Below, piece after piece: positions 52,108 through 59,455 of a stretch of 64,000 nucleotides of DNA (position 1 is its first letter; every line of letters begins with the position of its first letter). The position numbers and the translations under genes were made by a program. The stretch comes from Pseudoflavonifractor sp050943825 (GTDB taxonomy: Bacteria; Bacillota; Clostridia; Oscillospirales; Oscillospiraceae), in contig NZ_JBMNPX010000001.1 in the NCBI RefSeq assembly GCF_050943825.1, forward strand, positions 476,437 to 540,436, in the 5' to 3' direction. The notes under the pieces were generated by a model. That model saw only the letters and a list, made by a program, of their open reading frames with translations. It searched no databases and had not been told where the DNA came from.

Positions 52108-53133
52108 ATGGAGACAAAGCGTATGGGCGCCCAGACAGTGGCGCTGGCCTGTCCGCCCGCTGTGGCGGGGTACGCCAGCGTGGTGGGCAAGAAAGAGGGA
52201 GACGGCCCGTTGGCGGCCTCTTTCGACCACATCGAGCAGGACGACAGCTTCGGCGAAAAGACCTGGGAGAAGGCGGAGACCGCCATGCAGCGGCTGGCCC
52301 TCTCCATGGCGCTGAACAAGGCGGGGCTGGCGGCCTGCACCCTGGACTATATCTTTGCCGGCGACCTGCTCAACCAGTGCATCGGCACCGGCTTTGCCCT
52401 GCGGGGACAGGATATTCCCTTCTATGGGCTGTACGGCGCCTGTTCCACCATGGCGGAGAGCCTGTCCCTGGCGGCACTGATGATTGACGGCGGCTTTGCC
52501 AGCCACACGGCGGCCATGACCTCCTCCCACTTCTGCTCGGCGGAGCGTCAGTACCGCACGCCGCTGGAGTACGGCGGCCAGCGTACCCCCGCCGCCCAGT
52601 GGACGGTGACCGGCTCAGGCTGCACCATCCTGGCCGCAGAGGGGGACGGTCCTCGGGTGACCCATGTGACCACAGGTAAAATCGCGGACAAGGGCATCAA
52701 GGACGCCAACAACATGGGCGCGGCCATGGCTCCCGCCGCCTACGAGACCATCAAGGCACACCTTCAGGACACCGGGCGTAAGCCCTCCTGCTACGACCTG
52801 ATTCTCACCGGCGACCTGGGCAAGCTGGGCCGTGACATTGTACTGGACTTGTTCCGGCAGGACGGCGTGGAGCTGTCCAACCTGGCCGACTGCGGCACCA
52901 TGATCTATGACCTGGAGGGTCAGGATGTCCACTGCGGCGGCTCCGGATGTGGCTGCTCAGCCGTGGTGCTCAACGGATATCTGATGGACGGTCTGAAGCA
53001 GGGCCGCTGGAAGCGGCTCCTGTTCTGCGGCACCGGCGCCCTTCTCTCCCCCACCTCCACCCAGCAGGGGGAGTCCATCCCCGCCATCTGCCACGCGGTT
53101 GCCCTGGCAGCCCCGGGCTGCGAAAGGGCATAA
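52108..53133 (+). CDS. spoVAD: Stage V sporulation protein AD
   Basis: A 341-aa thiolase-fold protein that binds dipicolinic acid for uptake into the forespore. Family motifs include DYIFAGDLLNQC, FYGLYGACSTMAESL and GSGCTILAAEG. Start ATG 52108 has GAGGTG five bases upstream (GTG at 52099 is an alternative). spoVAE follows 13 bases later. spoVAC, which normally precedes it, is absent; a divergent zinc-ribbon gene lies upstream. No forespore (sigma-G) promoter could be identified with confidence. Confidence 0.95.
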   Translation: METKRMGAQTVALACPPAVAGYASVVGKKEGDGPLAASFDHIEQDDSFGEKTWEKAETAMQRLALSMALNKAGLAACTLDYIFAGDLLNQCIGTGFALRGQDIPFYGLYGACSTMAESLSLAALMIDGGFASHTAAMTSSHFCSAERQYRTPLEYGGQRTPAAQWTVTGSGCTILAAEGDGPRVTHVTTGKIADKGIKDANNMGAAMAPAAYETIKAHLQDTGRKPSCYDLILTGDLGKLGRDIVLDLFRQDGVELSNLADCGTMIYDLEGQDVHCGGSGCGCSAVVLNGYLMDGLKQGRWKRLLFCGTGALLSPTSTQQGESIPAICHAVALAAPGCERA

Positions 53134-53146
53134 AGGAGGAATTGCA

Positions 53147-53515
53147 ATGGAAATGCTGTGGGAATACGGCCGTGCCTTTCTGTGCGGCGGCCTGCTGTGC
53201 CTCATCGGCCAGCTGCTCATCGACAAGACCAAGCTGACCCCCGCCCGCATCCTGGTGACCTATGTGGTCTCCGGCGTGGTGCTGGGCGGCCTGGGGCTGT
53301 ACAAATACGTGGTGGAGTTCGGCGGCGCTGGGGCCACCGTGCCCCTCACCGGCTTCGGTTATCTGCTGGCCAAGGGAGTGGCCAAGGCGGTGGAGGAACA
53401 GGGCGTGCTGGGCGTCCTCACCGGCGGCATCACCGCTGCGTCGGGCGGCATTACCGCCGCCATCTTCTTCAGCTGGCTGGCCGCCCTCATCTTCCGGCCC
53501 AAGCCCAAGGAGTAA
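53147..53515 (+). CDS. spoVAE: Stage V sporulation protein AE
   Basis: A 122-aa membrane protein with three to four helices (YGRAFLCGGLLCLIGQLLI, VTYVVSGVVLGGLGLY, ITAAIFFSWLAALIF). The Gly-rich TGFGYLLAKGVAKAV is typical of SpoVAE/SpoVAEb. It works with SpoVAC and SpoVAD in the dipicolinic acid channel. AAAGGAGGA precedes the ATG. Confidence 0.95.
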   Translation: MEMLWEYGRAFLCGGLLCLIGQLLIDKTKLTPARILVTYVVSGVVLGGLGLYKYVVEFGGAGATVPLTGFGYLLAKGVAKAVEEQGVLGVLTGGITAASGGITAAIFFSWLAALIFRPKPKE

Positions 53516-53520
53516 AAGAA

Positions 53521-53550
53521 GCTCCCGAACCGCCTGAGCGGTCCGGGAGC
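53521..53550. terminator. Bidirectional terminator
   Basis: GCTCCCGAACCGC-CTGA-GCGGTCCGGGAGC with T-rich tails on both strands between spoVAE and the convergent methyltransferase. Confidence 0.85.
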
Positions 53551-53563
53551 CTCCTGTTCTCTT

Positions 53564-54298
53564 TTACGCCGGCTTGCGGCCGGACAGAATCAGCATCATG
53601 GGGCGGCGCAGCTCGTCGGCCATGCCGGGCACATCCATGAGCCTGGGGTCGGGCCGGGGCTCCACCAAATCCGTGAGGACAAAGCCCGCCTTCAGCAGGG
53701 CCCCCACGTCGCTGGTCAGGGTGCGGTGGTATTTGGTCACGTCGCAGCCCAGGAAATGGGCCGTCCGTGCGCCCTCGTCAAAGTAGCGGTCCACAGGCCA
53801 GTGGAGGATGTTCCCATCACCGTCCCGGTACCACTCCTGGTCTCCCCTGGCAGTGAACACGGGGTGCTCACAGGAGAGCACAAAGGCTCCGCCCGGCGTC
53901 AGCAGGCGGTACACCATCCGGCACACCTGGTCCAGGTCCTCCACATAGTGGAGCGCCAGCGAGCTGAGCACCACGTCAAAGGAGCCTTCGGGCAGGTCCA
54001 GGTCCTCAATGGCCGCCCTGCGGTAGGTGATCACGGGGTGGGGGTTGCGCACCTCAGCCTGGGAGAGCATCTTCTCCGACAGGTCAATGCCCAGTACCTG
54101 GACAGCGCCCTGCTCGGCGGCGTACCGGCAGTGCCAGCCGAAGCCACACCCCAGGTCCAGCACCCGCTTGCCCCGGAAGTCAGGGAGCAGCGCTTTCAGT
54201 GCGTGCCACTCTCCGGCGGCACTCAGCCCCTCCACCGAGCGGGGGAAGTGGCTGTACTGCTCAAAAAAGTGGCTGTCGTCGTATTGATTCTCTTTCAT
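53564..54298 (-). CDS. Class I SAM-dependent methyltransferase
   Basis: A 244-aa small-molecule type methyltransferase. SAM-binding motif VLDLGCGFGWHCRYAAE, acidic loop GIDLSEKML, post-motif VVLSSLALHYVEDL. It resembles UbiE/Methyltransf_11 enzymes; the acceptor cannot be inferred. It lies 33 bases downstream of the 5'-nucleotidase-like gene and may share its transcript. Confidence 0.88.
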   Translation of the reverse strand: MKENQYDDSHFFEQYSHFPRSVEGLSAAGEWHALKALLPDFRGKRVLDLGCGFGWHCRYAAEQGAVQVLGIDLSEKMLSQAEVRNPHPVITYRRAAIEDLDLPEGSFDVVLSSLALHYVEDLDQVCRMVYRLLTPGGAFVLSCEHPVFTARGDQEWYRDGDGNILHWPVDRYFDEGARTAHFLGCDVTKYHRTLTSDVGALLKAGFVLTDLVEPRPDPRLMDVPGMADELRRPMMLILSGRKPA

Positions 54299-54331
54299 GG
54301 AAGTTTCTCTGCTTTCTAATTTGGGATTTTC

Positions 54332-56302
54332 TCAGCCTCGGTAACCCCGGTAGCCTCTCCGGATACCGGAGCGGCGGGAACGGCGGCGGCGTCTGGTTGC
54401 CACCCGGTAGATGATGAACACCACCAGCGCCACCAGCAGCAGCGCCACGCCCAGCACAATCAGGGTAATCCAGTTGGGCTGGCGGAGCAGAGCGATGGGA
54501 TTGACGCTGTCATCCCGCACCTTGCGTCCCTCCGGCCCTGCGTACCGCTGGGGCACCTGGGGCACACCATTTTCCGGCGTGAAGGAGGCCAGATAGGTGG
54601 CCACCGCGTACCACTCCTTCAGCTCAGATCCGTCCTCCAGGTGGATGATGTGGGCCTCGTAATCGGTGATGGGGTTGCCCCACTCGTCCTTGGGGGTAAT
54701 CTTCAGGATGCCGTAGGACATGTCGGTCACGGTGCCCAGCATCTGGCTGGAGTAGAGGTTGGTCACCACCCGGTAGAGCTTGTTGTCGTCAATGGGCGAG
54801 GTGGTGCCGTTGGAGCTGAGTAGTGCCGGGTCGGTGACCCGGTTGAACAGCATCCGGTTCATATTAAAGTTGTAGCGTACGCCGGAGCTGTACAGCTGGG
54901 CACCGGAGAAGATGGGCCCCACCGACGGGTCCAGCTCCAGCACGGTTTTCAGCTCCTTGCCAGTGAGCCACACGTCAATCAGCGGGTAACCCGGCGATCC
55001 GTCAGCACCCGAACCGATGGAGCTGACGTTGAATGCGTCGGACACTGTAATGTCTCCCTGAGAAAAGCTGGCCCGGATGACGCCCGAGTTGACAAAGGCC
55101 GCCGTAATGGGAGCCGCGTTGGTGCCCGCCTCCACCTGCCGGACGGCATAGATATAGGCATCCGTGATCAGGTTGCCCAGGCTGTCCTCCTCCTGCTCCC
55201 GTGCAAACTGGGAGATAGGCGTGAAATCAAAGGGACTGTACGCCAGCACCTGGTCAAAGGTCATGTCAAACTGGGACAGATATTCCGTCTCAACTAAGTC
55301 CTTGTATTTGGCCACCTGTACGGCAATCTGGGGGTCTTCATCCACATTTTCGTCAATGGGAATCAGCTCATAGTCCAGAACCGCGTTGTTGCCCTCCGCA
55401 TCCTTTTTGATGGTCACCTTGCCCAGGTTGGTGCAGTACTCCCCCGTACAGCCGATAACGGTGTTGTTCACGATTTTGGGCTCCGGCATGGTGGAGTGGG
55501 TGTGGCCGGAGACGATAAAGTCGATGCCGTCCACATTTTTGGCCAGCAGCTCATCCTCCGACTTCTTGGGGTCCGGATTGGTGCCGCTGTGGGACAGGCA
55601 GATGAGGAAGTCGTACTCCTCATTGGCCTTAATCTCGTCCACCACCCGTTGGGCTGCCTCAATCACCGGTTCAAACTCCATGCCGGACATGGGTGCGCAG
55701 GCATCCGCGTCCTCGCCCATCACGCCGAACACCGCAAAGCGCACGCCGTCTCGCTCGATCATCACGTAATCGGTGACGCCGCAGTCAGCCATGGCTTCCA
55801 CCACTTCCGCGTCCGCCTCTGGGTCCTTGGGCGTCACATAGTTGGCCTGGACCAGCGCGGGCAGCGGGTCGCCGCTCTCGGCGGCAGCGCGCAGCATCTT
55901 CGCCAGTCCATCCGCCCGGTACTCATACTCGTGGTTGCCGAAGGTGGCGGCATCGTATCCAAGCGCCCCCAGGCTGCGCAGCTCAGTGGCCTGGGTGGTG
56001 TAGATGGTCTGGAACAGCGTACCCATGGAGAAGTCGCCGCCGTCCACAGTGATGCAGGCATAGCCAGACGCCTCTGCCTCGGCCCGCTCCTGCTCCAGGG
56101 CAGTCATCAGCCGTGCAAAGCCGCCATACTCCCCGCCTCCCTCCTGCTCTGCGGGCAAAAGATGGGAGTGCATATCATGGGTAAAGAGGATGGTGGCAAC
56201 CTTCCCCTCTTCCTCCTGAGCAAACGCGGGCGTCATTAGGCATCCCGCCGCCAGCACCAGCGTAATCAACAGTACAAGAATTTGTCTTATGCGCTTTTTC
56301 AT
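54332..56302 (-). CDS. Membrane-anchored 5'-nucleotidase / UshA-like metallophosphoesterase
   Basis: A 656-aa exported protein. N-terminal signal (LVLAAGC, then AFA; either lipoprotein or type I cleavage). Metallophosphatase domain with FTHDMHSH, VDGGDFSMG, FGNHEYE and VSGHTHS. 5'-nucleotidase C-terminal domain from about 340 to 560 (SLGNLITDAY, NSGVIRASF). The end is unusual: a membrane helix (ITLIVLGVALLLVALVVFII) and a very basic Arg/Gly tail. It likely hydrolyses extracellular nucleotides or sugar-phosphates, held to the membrane at the C-terminus. Confidence 0.92.
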   Translation of the reverse strand: MKKRIRQILVLLITLVLAAGCLMTPAFAQEEEGKVATILFTHDMHSHLLPAEQEGGGEYGGFARLMTALEQERAEAEASGYACITVDGGDFSMGTLFQTIYTTQATELRSLGALGYDAATFGNHEYEYRADGLAKMLRAAAESGDPLPALVQANYVTPKDPEADAEVVEAMADCGVTDYVMIERDGVRFAVFGVMGEDADACAPMSGMEFEPVIEAAQRVVDEIKANEEYDFLICLSHSGTNPDPKKSEDELLAKNVDGIDFIVSGHTHSTMPEPKIVNNTVIGCTGEYCTNLGKVTIKKDAEGNNAVLDYELIPIDENVDEDPQIAVQVAKYKDLVETEYLSQFDMTFDQVLAYSPFDFTPISQFAREQEEDSLGNLITDAYIYAVRQVEAGTNAAPITAAFVNSGVIRASFSQGDITVSDAFNVSSIGSGADGSPGYPLIDVWLTGKELKTVLELDPSVGPIFSGAQLYSSGVRYNFNMNRMLFNRVTDPALLSSNGTTSPIDDNKLYRVVTNLYSSQMLGTVTDMSYGILKITPKDEWGNPITDYEAHIIHLEDGSELKEWYAVATYLASFTPENGVPQVPQRYAGPEGRKVRDDSVNPIALLRQPNWITLIVLGVALLLVALVVFIIYRVATRRRRRSRRSGIRRGYRGYRG

Positions 56303-56469
56303 GGTCTTCCCTCCCAGTGTTCTGCCCCCATTATGCCATAATTCCAGTGAAATGGAAAGTCAAATTTGAACGAATTGTACAAACCGCTCTTGTACCCTCT
56401 TAAATTTCACCCCTTATTTTACCATATTTTTAAATATAATTTTAAAAATTATATTATGTCATTTTTCTA

Positions 56470-56498
56470 TTGATATCACGCAATTTCAGTGTTATACT
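56470..56498 (+). promoter_or_regulatory. Promoter of the hemolysin-III gene
   Basis: TTGATA (56470-56475), 17-base spacer, TATACT (56493-56498). The region 56340-56500 is otherwise AT-rich with no gene. Confidence 0.82.
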
Positions 56499-56504
56499 AT
56501 ATCA

Positions 56505-56637
56505 AAGAAAAGCAACGTCTGTTATTCATGTCAATCTGACCATCTTTTCCCCTTACAACTGTATTCTCTTTCTCCGCCGTAGCCCAGTGCGGAGATACCT
56601 CATATTGGGAAACGCGTAAACGCGTATGGAGGTTTTT
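56505..56637 (+). promoter_or_regulatory. Structured 5' leader of the hemolysin-III gene
   Basis: About 130 transcribed bases: a CTCCGC/GCGGAG stem, and an outer pairing of CCTCATA with TATGGAGG (the ribosome-binding site) around ACGCG-TAA-ACGCGT. The pairing would hide the ribosome-binding site, so this may be a riboregulator. It matches no riboswitch I can name. Confidence 0.5.
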
Positions 56638-57384
56638 ATGGACGAACTTATGATGTATCCTGAATTTTCTGTTCCCCGAATCACTCCTGCAAAAACCAGC
56701 CGCCGCCCTCAGGAGAAAGGCCGTAACCCCTACGACGGCCTGCGTCCTTGGTCTGCCATCACCCACGGCATTGGCGCCGCACTGGCGGTACTGGGGACCG
56801 TACTGCTCCTGATTCGTTCCGTCACCCTGGGGCTGGACGCCTGGCACATCGTCTCCTTTGCCATCTACGGCGCGTCCATGATTGGGCTCTACACCGCCAG
56901 CACCCTGTACCACTGCCTGCACACCGGCGTCCGCGGCCGCATCGCCCTGCGCAAGTTTGACCATGCCTCCATCTATCTTCTGATTGCCGGCAGCTATACG
57001 CCCATCTGTCTTAGTGTGCTCCGCACTGTAGGTGCCTGGGGCTGGGCCCTGTTCTCCATCATCTGGGTTCTGGCTCTGGCTGGCATCATCCTCACCATGG
57101 GCTGGATTAACATGCCCCGTCAGCTCACCGCCGCCATCTATATCTCCATGGGCTGGATGGCCGTGGTGGCAATCTATCCCCTCTATCAGACCGTGGGCTG
57201 GGCAGGGTTGTCCTGGCTGCTGGCCGGCGGTGTACTCTATACCATCGGCGGTGTGTCCTACGCGCTGAAGTGGCCCGGTCGTGACAATCCCCATTTTGGC
57301 TGCCACGAGATTTTCCATGTGTTTATTGTTCTGGGCAGTGTTTGCCACTTCCTGCTGATGTATCAGGTGGTCTGCCTTCTCTAA
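56638..57384 (+). CDS. Hemolysin III family (PAQR-like) membrane protein
   Basis: A 248-aa, seven-helix protein. Zn-site motifs of the PAQR/HlyIII fold are present: STLYHCLH, KFDHASIY and FGCHEIFHVFIVLGSVCHF. The residue order DHASI...YTP and GWINM fits the family. The role in bacteria is uncertain: membrane fluidity, ion homeostasis, or hemolysis in overexpression. ATG 56638 follows GGAGG at a good distance. Confidence 0.92.
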   Translation: MDELMMYPEFSVPRITPAKTSRRPQEKGRNPYDGLRPWSAITHGIGAALAVLGTVLLLIRSVTLGLDAWHIVSFAIYGASMIGLYTASTLYHCLHTGVRGRIALRKFDHASIYLLIAGSYTPICLSVLRTVGAWGWALFSIIWVLALAGIILTMGWINMPRQLTAAIYISMGWMAVVAIYPLYQTVGWAGLSWLLAGGVLYTIGGVSYALKWPGRDNPHFGCHEIFHVFIVLGSVCHFLLMYQVVCLL

Positions 57385-57400
57385 TCACAGCTTTCACACA

Positions 57401-57445
57401 AAAAACGCCTGTGTGGTCTGGAAACCACACAGGCGCTTTTTCACA
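57401..57445. terminator. Bidirectional terminator
   Basis: CGCCTGTGTGGT-CTGGAA-ACCACACAGGCG with A and T tracts, between the convergent hemolysin-III and trmB genes. Confidence 0.9.
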
Positions 57446-57456
57446 TTCTGGTGTAC

Positions 57457-58149
57457 TTATTCTCCGGCCTCTTCTTCCGCCTCAGGCTCTTCCTTGGGCA
57501 GTTCAGGCGGAAGCTCCCTCATGGTACCCACACAGCGGTTGATGGGAGTGCCTAGGTTGTGGAACTTCTCCTCATAGTCAGTCATCACGCCGCAGATACC
57601 GTTGGCGTGCAGATCCCGGGTCACCTCGGAGAGTTCAAACCCAGCCTGAGGGAACTGGGTGAGGGACCACTCAAACAAATCACGGTTGTCCGTCTTGAAG
57701 TGGATCTGCCCCTTCTCCTTCAGGACCTCGCGGTACTTTTTCAGGAAAGCTACAAAGGTCAGCCGCCGCTTAGCGTGCCGCTTAGTAGGCCACGGATCGC
57801 AAAAGTTAATGTAGATGAGGTCTACCTCGCCGGGGGCAAAGTATTCAGGCAGCTTGGCCGCATCTCCGTCCACAAAAAATACATTATGAAGCTCCATAGC
57901 CGTCACCCGCTCCATGGCAATCACCATGGCATCCGGCACACGCTCCACAGCAATGAAGAGAATATCCGGGTTCTGTGCCGCAGTCTCGGCAGTAAACCGT
58001 CCCTTACCGCAGCCCAGCTCCAGCCGCAGCTCCTTGGCCTCAGGCATCAGGTCGCGCCAGTGTCCGCGTCTGGCCTCAGGGTCACGGATTTGACACGCCG
58101 CGCAGCGCTCCATTCTCGGAATCAGATTTGGCTTTTTCCGCATTCGCAT
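57457..58149 (-). CDS. trmB: tRNA (guanine-N7-)-methyltransferase
   Basis: About 230 aa. SAM-binding motif LGCGKGRFT, and the family-specific DPWPTKRHAKRRLT region. A cysteine-containing N-terminal extension (ERCAACQIRDPEARRGHW) is seen in clostridial members. It methylates G46 of tRNA. ATG 58149 has GAGGTG upstream; an earlier ATG at 58185 is less likely. Confidence 0.95.
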   Translation of the reverse strand: MRMRKKPNLIPRMERCAACQIRDPEARRGHWRDLMPEAKELRLELGCGKGRFTAETAAQNPDILFIAVERVPDAMVIAMERVTAMELHNVFFVDGDAAKLPEYFAPGEVDLIYINFCDPWPTKRHAKRRLTFVAFLKKYREVLKEKGQIHFKTDNRDLFEWSLTQFPQAGFELSEVTRDLHANGICGVMTDYEEKFHNLGTPINRCVGTMRELPPELPKEEPEAEEEAGE

Positions 58150-58217
58150 ACTGTCTGCACCTCGCTTAAAAATCTTTAGTATCATATCATATTATACGCT
58201 TTTCTGTAAAGGTACTC

Positions 58218-58246
58218 TTGCAATATCGATTCTTTTATCGTATACT
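58218..58246 (+). promoter_or_regulatory. Promoter upstream of the tRNA-Pro region
   Basis: TTGCAA (58218-58223), 17-base spacer, TATACT (58241-58246), followed first by the truncated tRNA copy and then by the intact gene. Confidence 0.7.
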
Positions 58247-58290
58247 ATTAACGCTCTTTGCCAGTTCGTCTTTCCTTTGACGTCAATCTT

Positions 58291-58430
58291 GGGCGAATAG
58301 GCTTAGACCGCTCTACAATTTCATAACCGGGTGTAGCGCAGTTGGTAGCGCGCTTGCTTTGGGAGAATACGCCCAGGCCACCCCACAACTTCATATCCGG
58401 GTGTAGCGCAGTTGGTAGCGCGCCTGCTTT
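58291..58430 (+). repeat. 70-bp imperfect tandem duplication including the 5' half of tRNA-Pro
   Basis: Unit 58291-58360 and unit 58361-58430 align along their whole length (e.g. GGGCGAATAGGC against GGGAGAATACGC, ACAATTTCATA against ACAACTTCATA), then both run into CCGGGTGTAGCGCAG. The first unit is the more diverged. Confidence 0.75.
58327..58365 (+). pseudogene. Truncated tRNA-Pro fragment (5' half)
   Basis: CCGGGTGTAGCGCAGTTGG onward matches the intact tRNA as far as the anticodon loop (TTTGGGA), with one C-to-T change, then ends without anticodon 3' stem, T arm or acceptor 3' strand. It cannot form a tRNA. Confidence 0.85.
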
Positions 58431-58472
58431 GGGAGCAGGATGCCGCAGGTTCGAATCCTGTCACTCGGACCA
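58397..58472 (+). tRNA. tRNA-Pro (anticodon TGG)
   Basis: Acceptor CCGGGTG/CACTCGG (one G-T pair), D arm GCGC-AGTTGGTA-GCGC, anticodon stem CCTGC/GCAGG with loop TTTGGGA (anticodon TGG), T arm GCAGG-TTCGAAT-CCTGT, discriminator A and encoded CCA. It forms the presumed attachment site of the adjacent mobile element. Confidence 0.95.
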
Positions 58473-58482
58473 CCTTTCTTAG

Positions 58483-58511
58483 AAAAACCGCCTATTTAGG
58501 CGGTTTTTCTG
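58483..58511 (+). terminator. Terminator after tRNA-Pro
   Basis: AAAAACCGCCT-ATTT-AGGCGGTTTTT. Confidence 0.9.
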
Positions 58512-58617
58512 CGTTTTTAGTTCTGTTTTTGCAGTTTGGATAACCGCTGTTCAGCGGTGGTTTCAGGGGCAGAAAAGCGGCGGGAGCATGAGTGTGGATA
58601 GCCTCCGAAACCGCCAA

Positions 58618-58637
58618 ATCCCTAACCTATCCCTAAC
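58618..58637 (+). repeat. Direct repeats, candidate integrase arm-type sites
   Basis: ATCCCTAAC occurs at 58618-58626 and again at 58629-58637, one helical turn apart, between the tRNA and the first element gene. The position fits arm-type or excisionase binding sites of a tyrosine integrase. The remainder of 58512-58791 holds a CCGCTG-TT-CAGCGG hairpin and the promoter below, but no gene that I can support. Confidence 0.45.
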
Positions 58638-58677
58638 GGGTGTAACTCGGGTATTTCGCCACAGCTACGACGGAAAC

Positions 58678-58706
58678 TTGAGTTTTTCCTTTTTCGCGCC
58701 TATAAT
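58678..58706 (+). promoter_or_regulatory. Promoter of the cargo gene
   Basis: TTGAGT (58678-58683), 17-base spacer, TATAAT (58701-58706), about 85 bases before the start codon. Confidence 0.75.
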
Positions 58707-58791
58707 GTTTATAGTAGTTTTTGTGTTGTCAGATACAGCCAAAAAGTCACCAACCAACACATTATGATAGTGTTTTATCAGGAGGATTTTC

Positions 58792-59388
58792 ATGTCTGAT
58801 GTAGAGAACGCCTATCAGCAAATTGCAAGTTTCCTAAATAATGAGACAGAGAAAACGCTATTGATCTGCGGCATAGCCGATGAAGAAAAACACCGAGCAC
58901 TTCTAAAAGCACTGAATGATCGAGGGAGGTCTAAAGGTCTAATCTTTCTTATTCATACCACAAAGGATGGGATGGATAGTTTCTTCCGTTGGTCAGGTCT
59001 TTACAAAGTAAAAGTTCCTAAAAAGTATGGCGAGTCCATGCAATTGTCGAACCTTACTATCTATTTCGATAATCTATCCACCAAGAGCAGTAGCAATAAA
59101 TACGACAATTATGCGTTTGACTTTATGATTGTATGGCCGATGCAAAGCGTTACGAAAAATCCAGAAGAGATTCAAATGCTGCATGAAATGGCAGTACGGC
59201 AGAAGACGAAAAAAATCATTTATCTCACAATAAAAGAGCCATGGTACAGCCCCGACCCATTAAAGCCGTACGTTGATCAAATTGTTACACTGGACTGTGA
59301 AAATGATAACCCGAAGGAATATCAGCGAATCATGGCCGCCTACGAAAAAGACCATATACGTCAGGAGCAGAGAAATAGATTCTATTAA
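58792..59388 (+). CDS. Unknown protein, AT-rich cargo gene of the mobile element
   Basis: A 198-aa soluble protein that I do not recognise. It shows alternating hydrophobic strands and charged helices (KTLLICGIADEEKHRALLKAL, GLIFLIHTT, LTIYFDNLS, FDFMIVWPM, KKIIYLTIKEPW, QIVTLDCEN), suggestive of a Rossmann/P-loop-like alpha-beta fold, yet there is no Walker A lysine motif. Codon use is clearly more AT-rich than all neighbours, a sign of separate origin. AGGAGGATTTTC precedes the ATG and a consensus promoter lies upstream. Its place between the attachment site and the integrase is typical for cargo genes, possibly defence, but function is not known. Confidence 0.8.
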   Translation: MSDVENAYQQIASFLNNETEKTLLICGIADEEKHRALLKALNDRGRSKGLIFLIHTTKDGMDSFFRWSGLYKVKVPKKYGESMQLSNLTIYFDNLSTKSSSNKYDNYAFDFMIVWPMQSVTKNPEEIQMLHEMAVRQKTKKIIYLTIKEPWYSPDPLKPYVDQIVTLDCENDNPKEYQRIMAAYEKDHIRQEQRNRFY

Positions 59389-59408
59389 TCTTGATATGCA
59401 ATAATGTG

Positions 59409-59448
59409 AACAGCCACAGATAGAAGCTACTCTATCTGTGGCTGTTTT
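59409..59448. terminator. Bidirectional terminator
   Basis: AACAGCCACAGATAG paired with CTATCTGTGGCTGTT, with TTTTAC tail, between the cargo gene and the convergent integrase. Confidence 0.9.
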
Positions 59449-59455
59449 ACATTAC

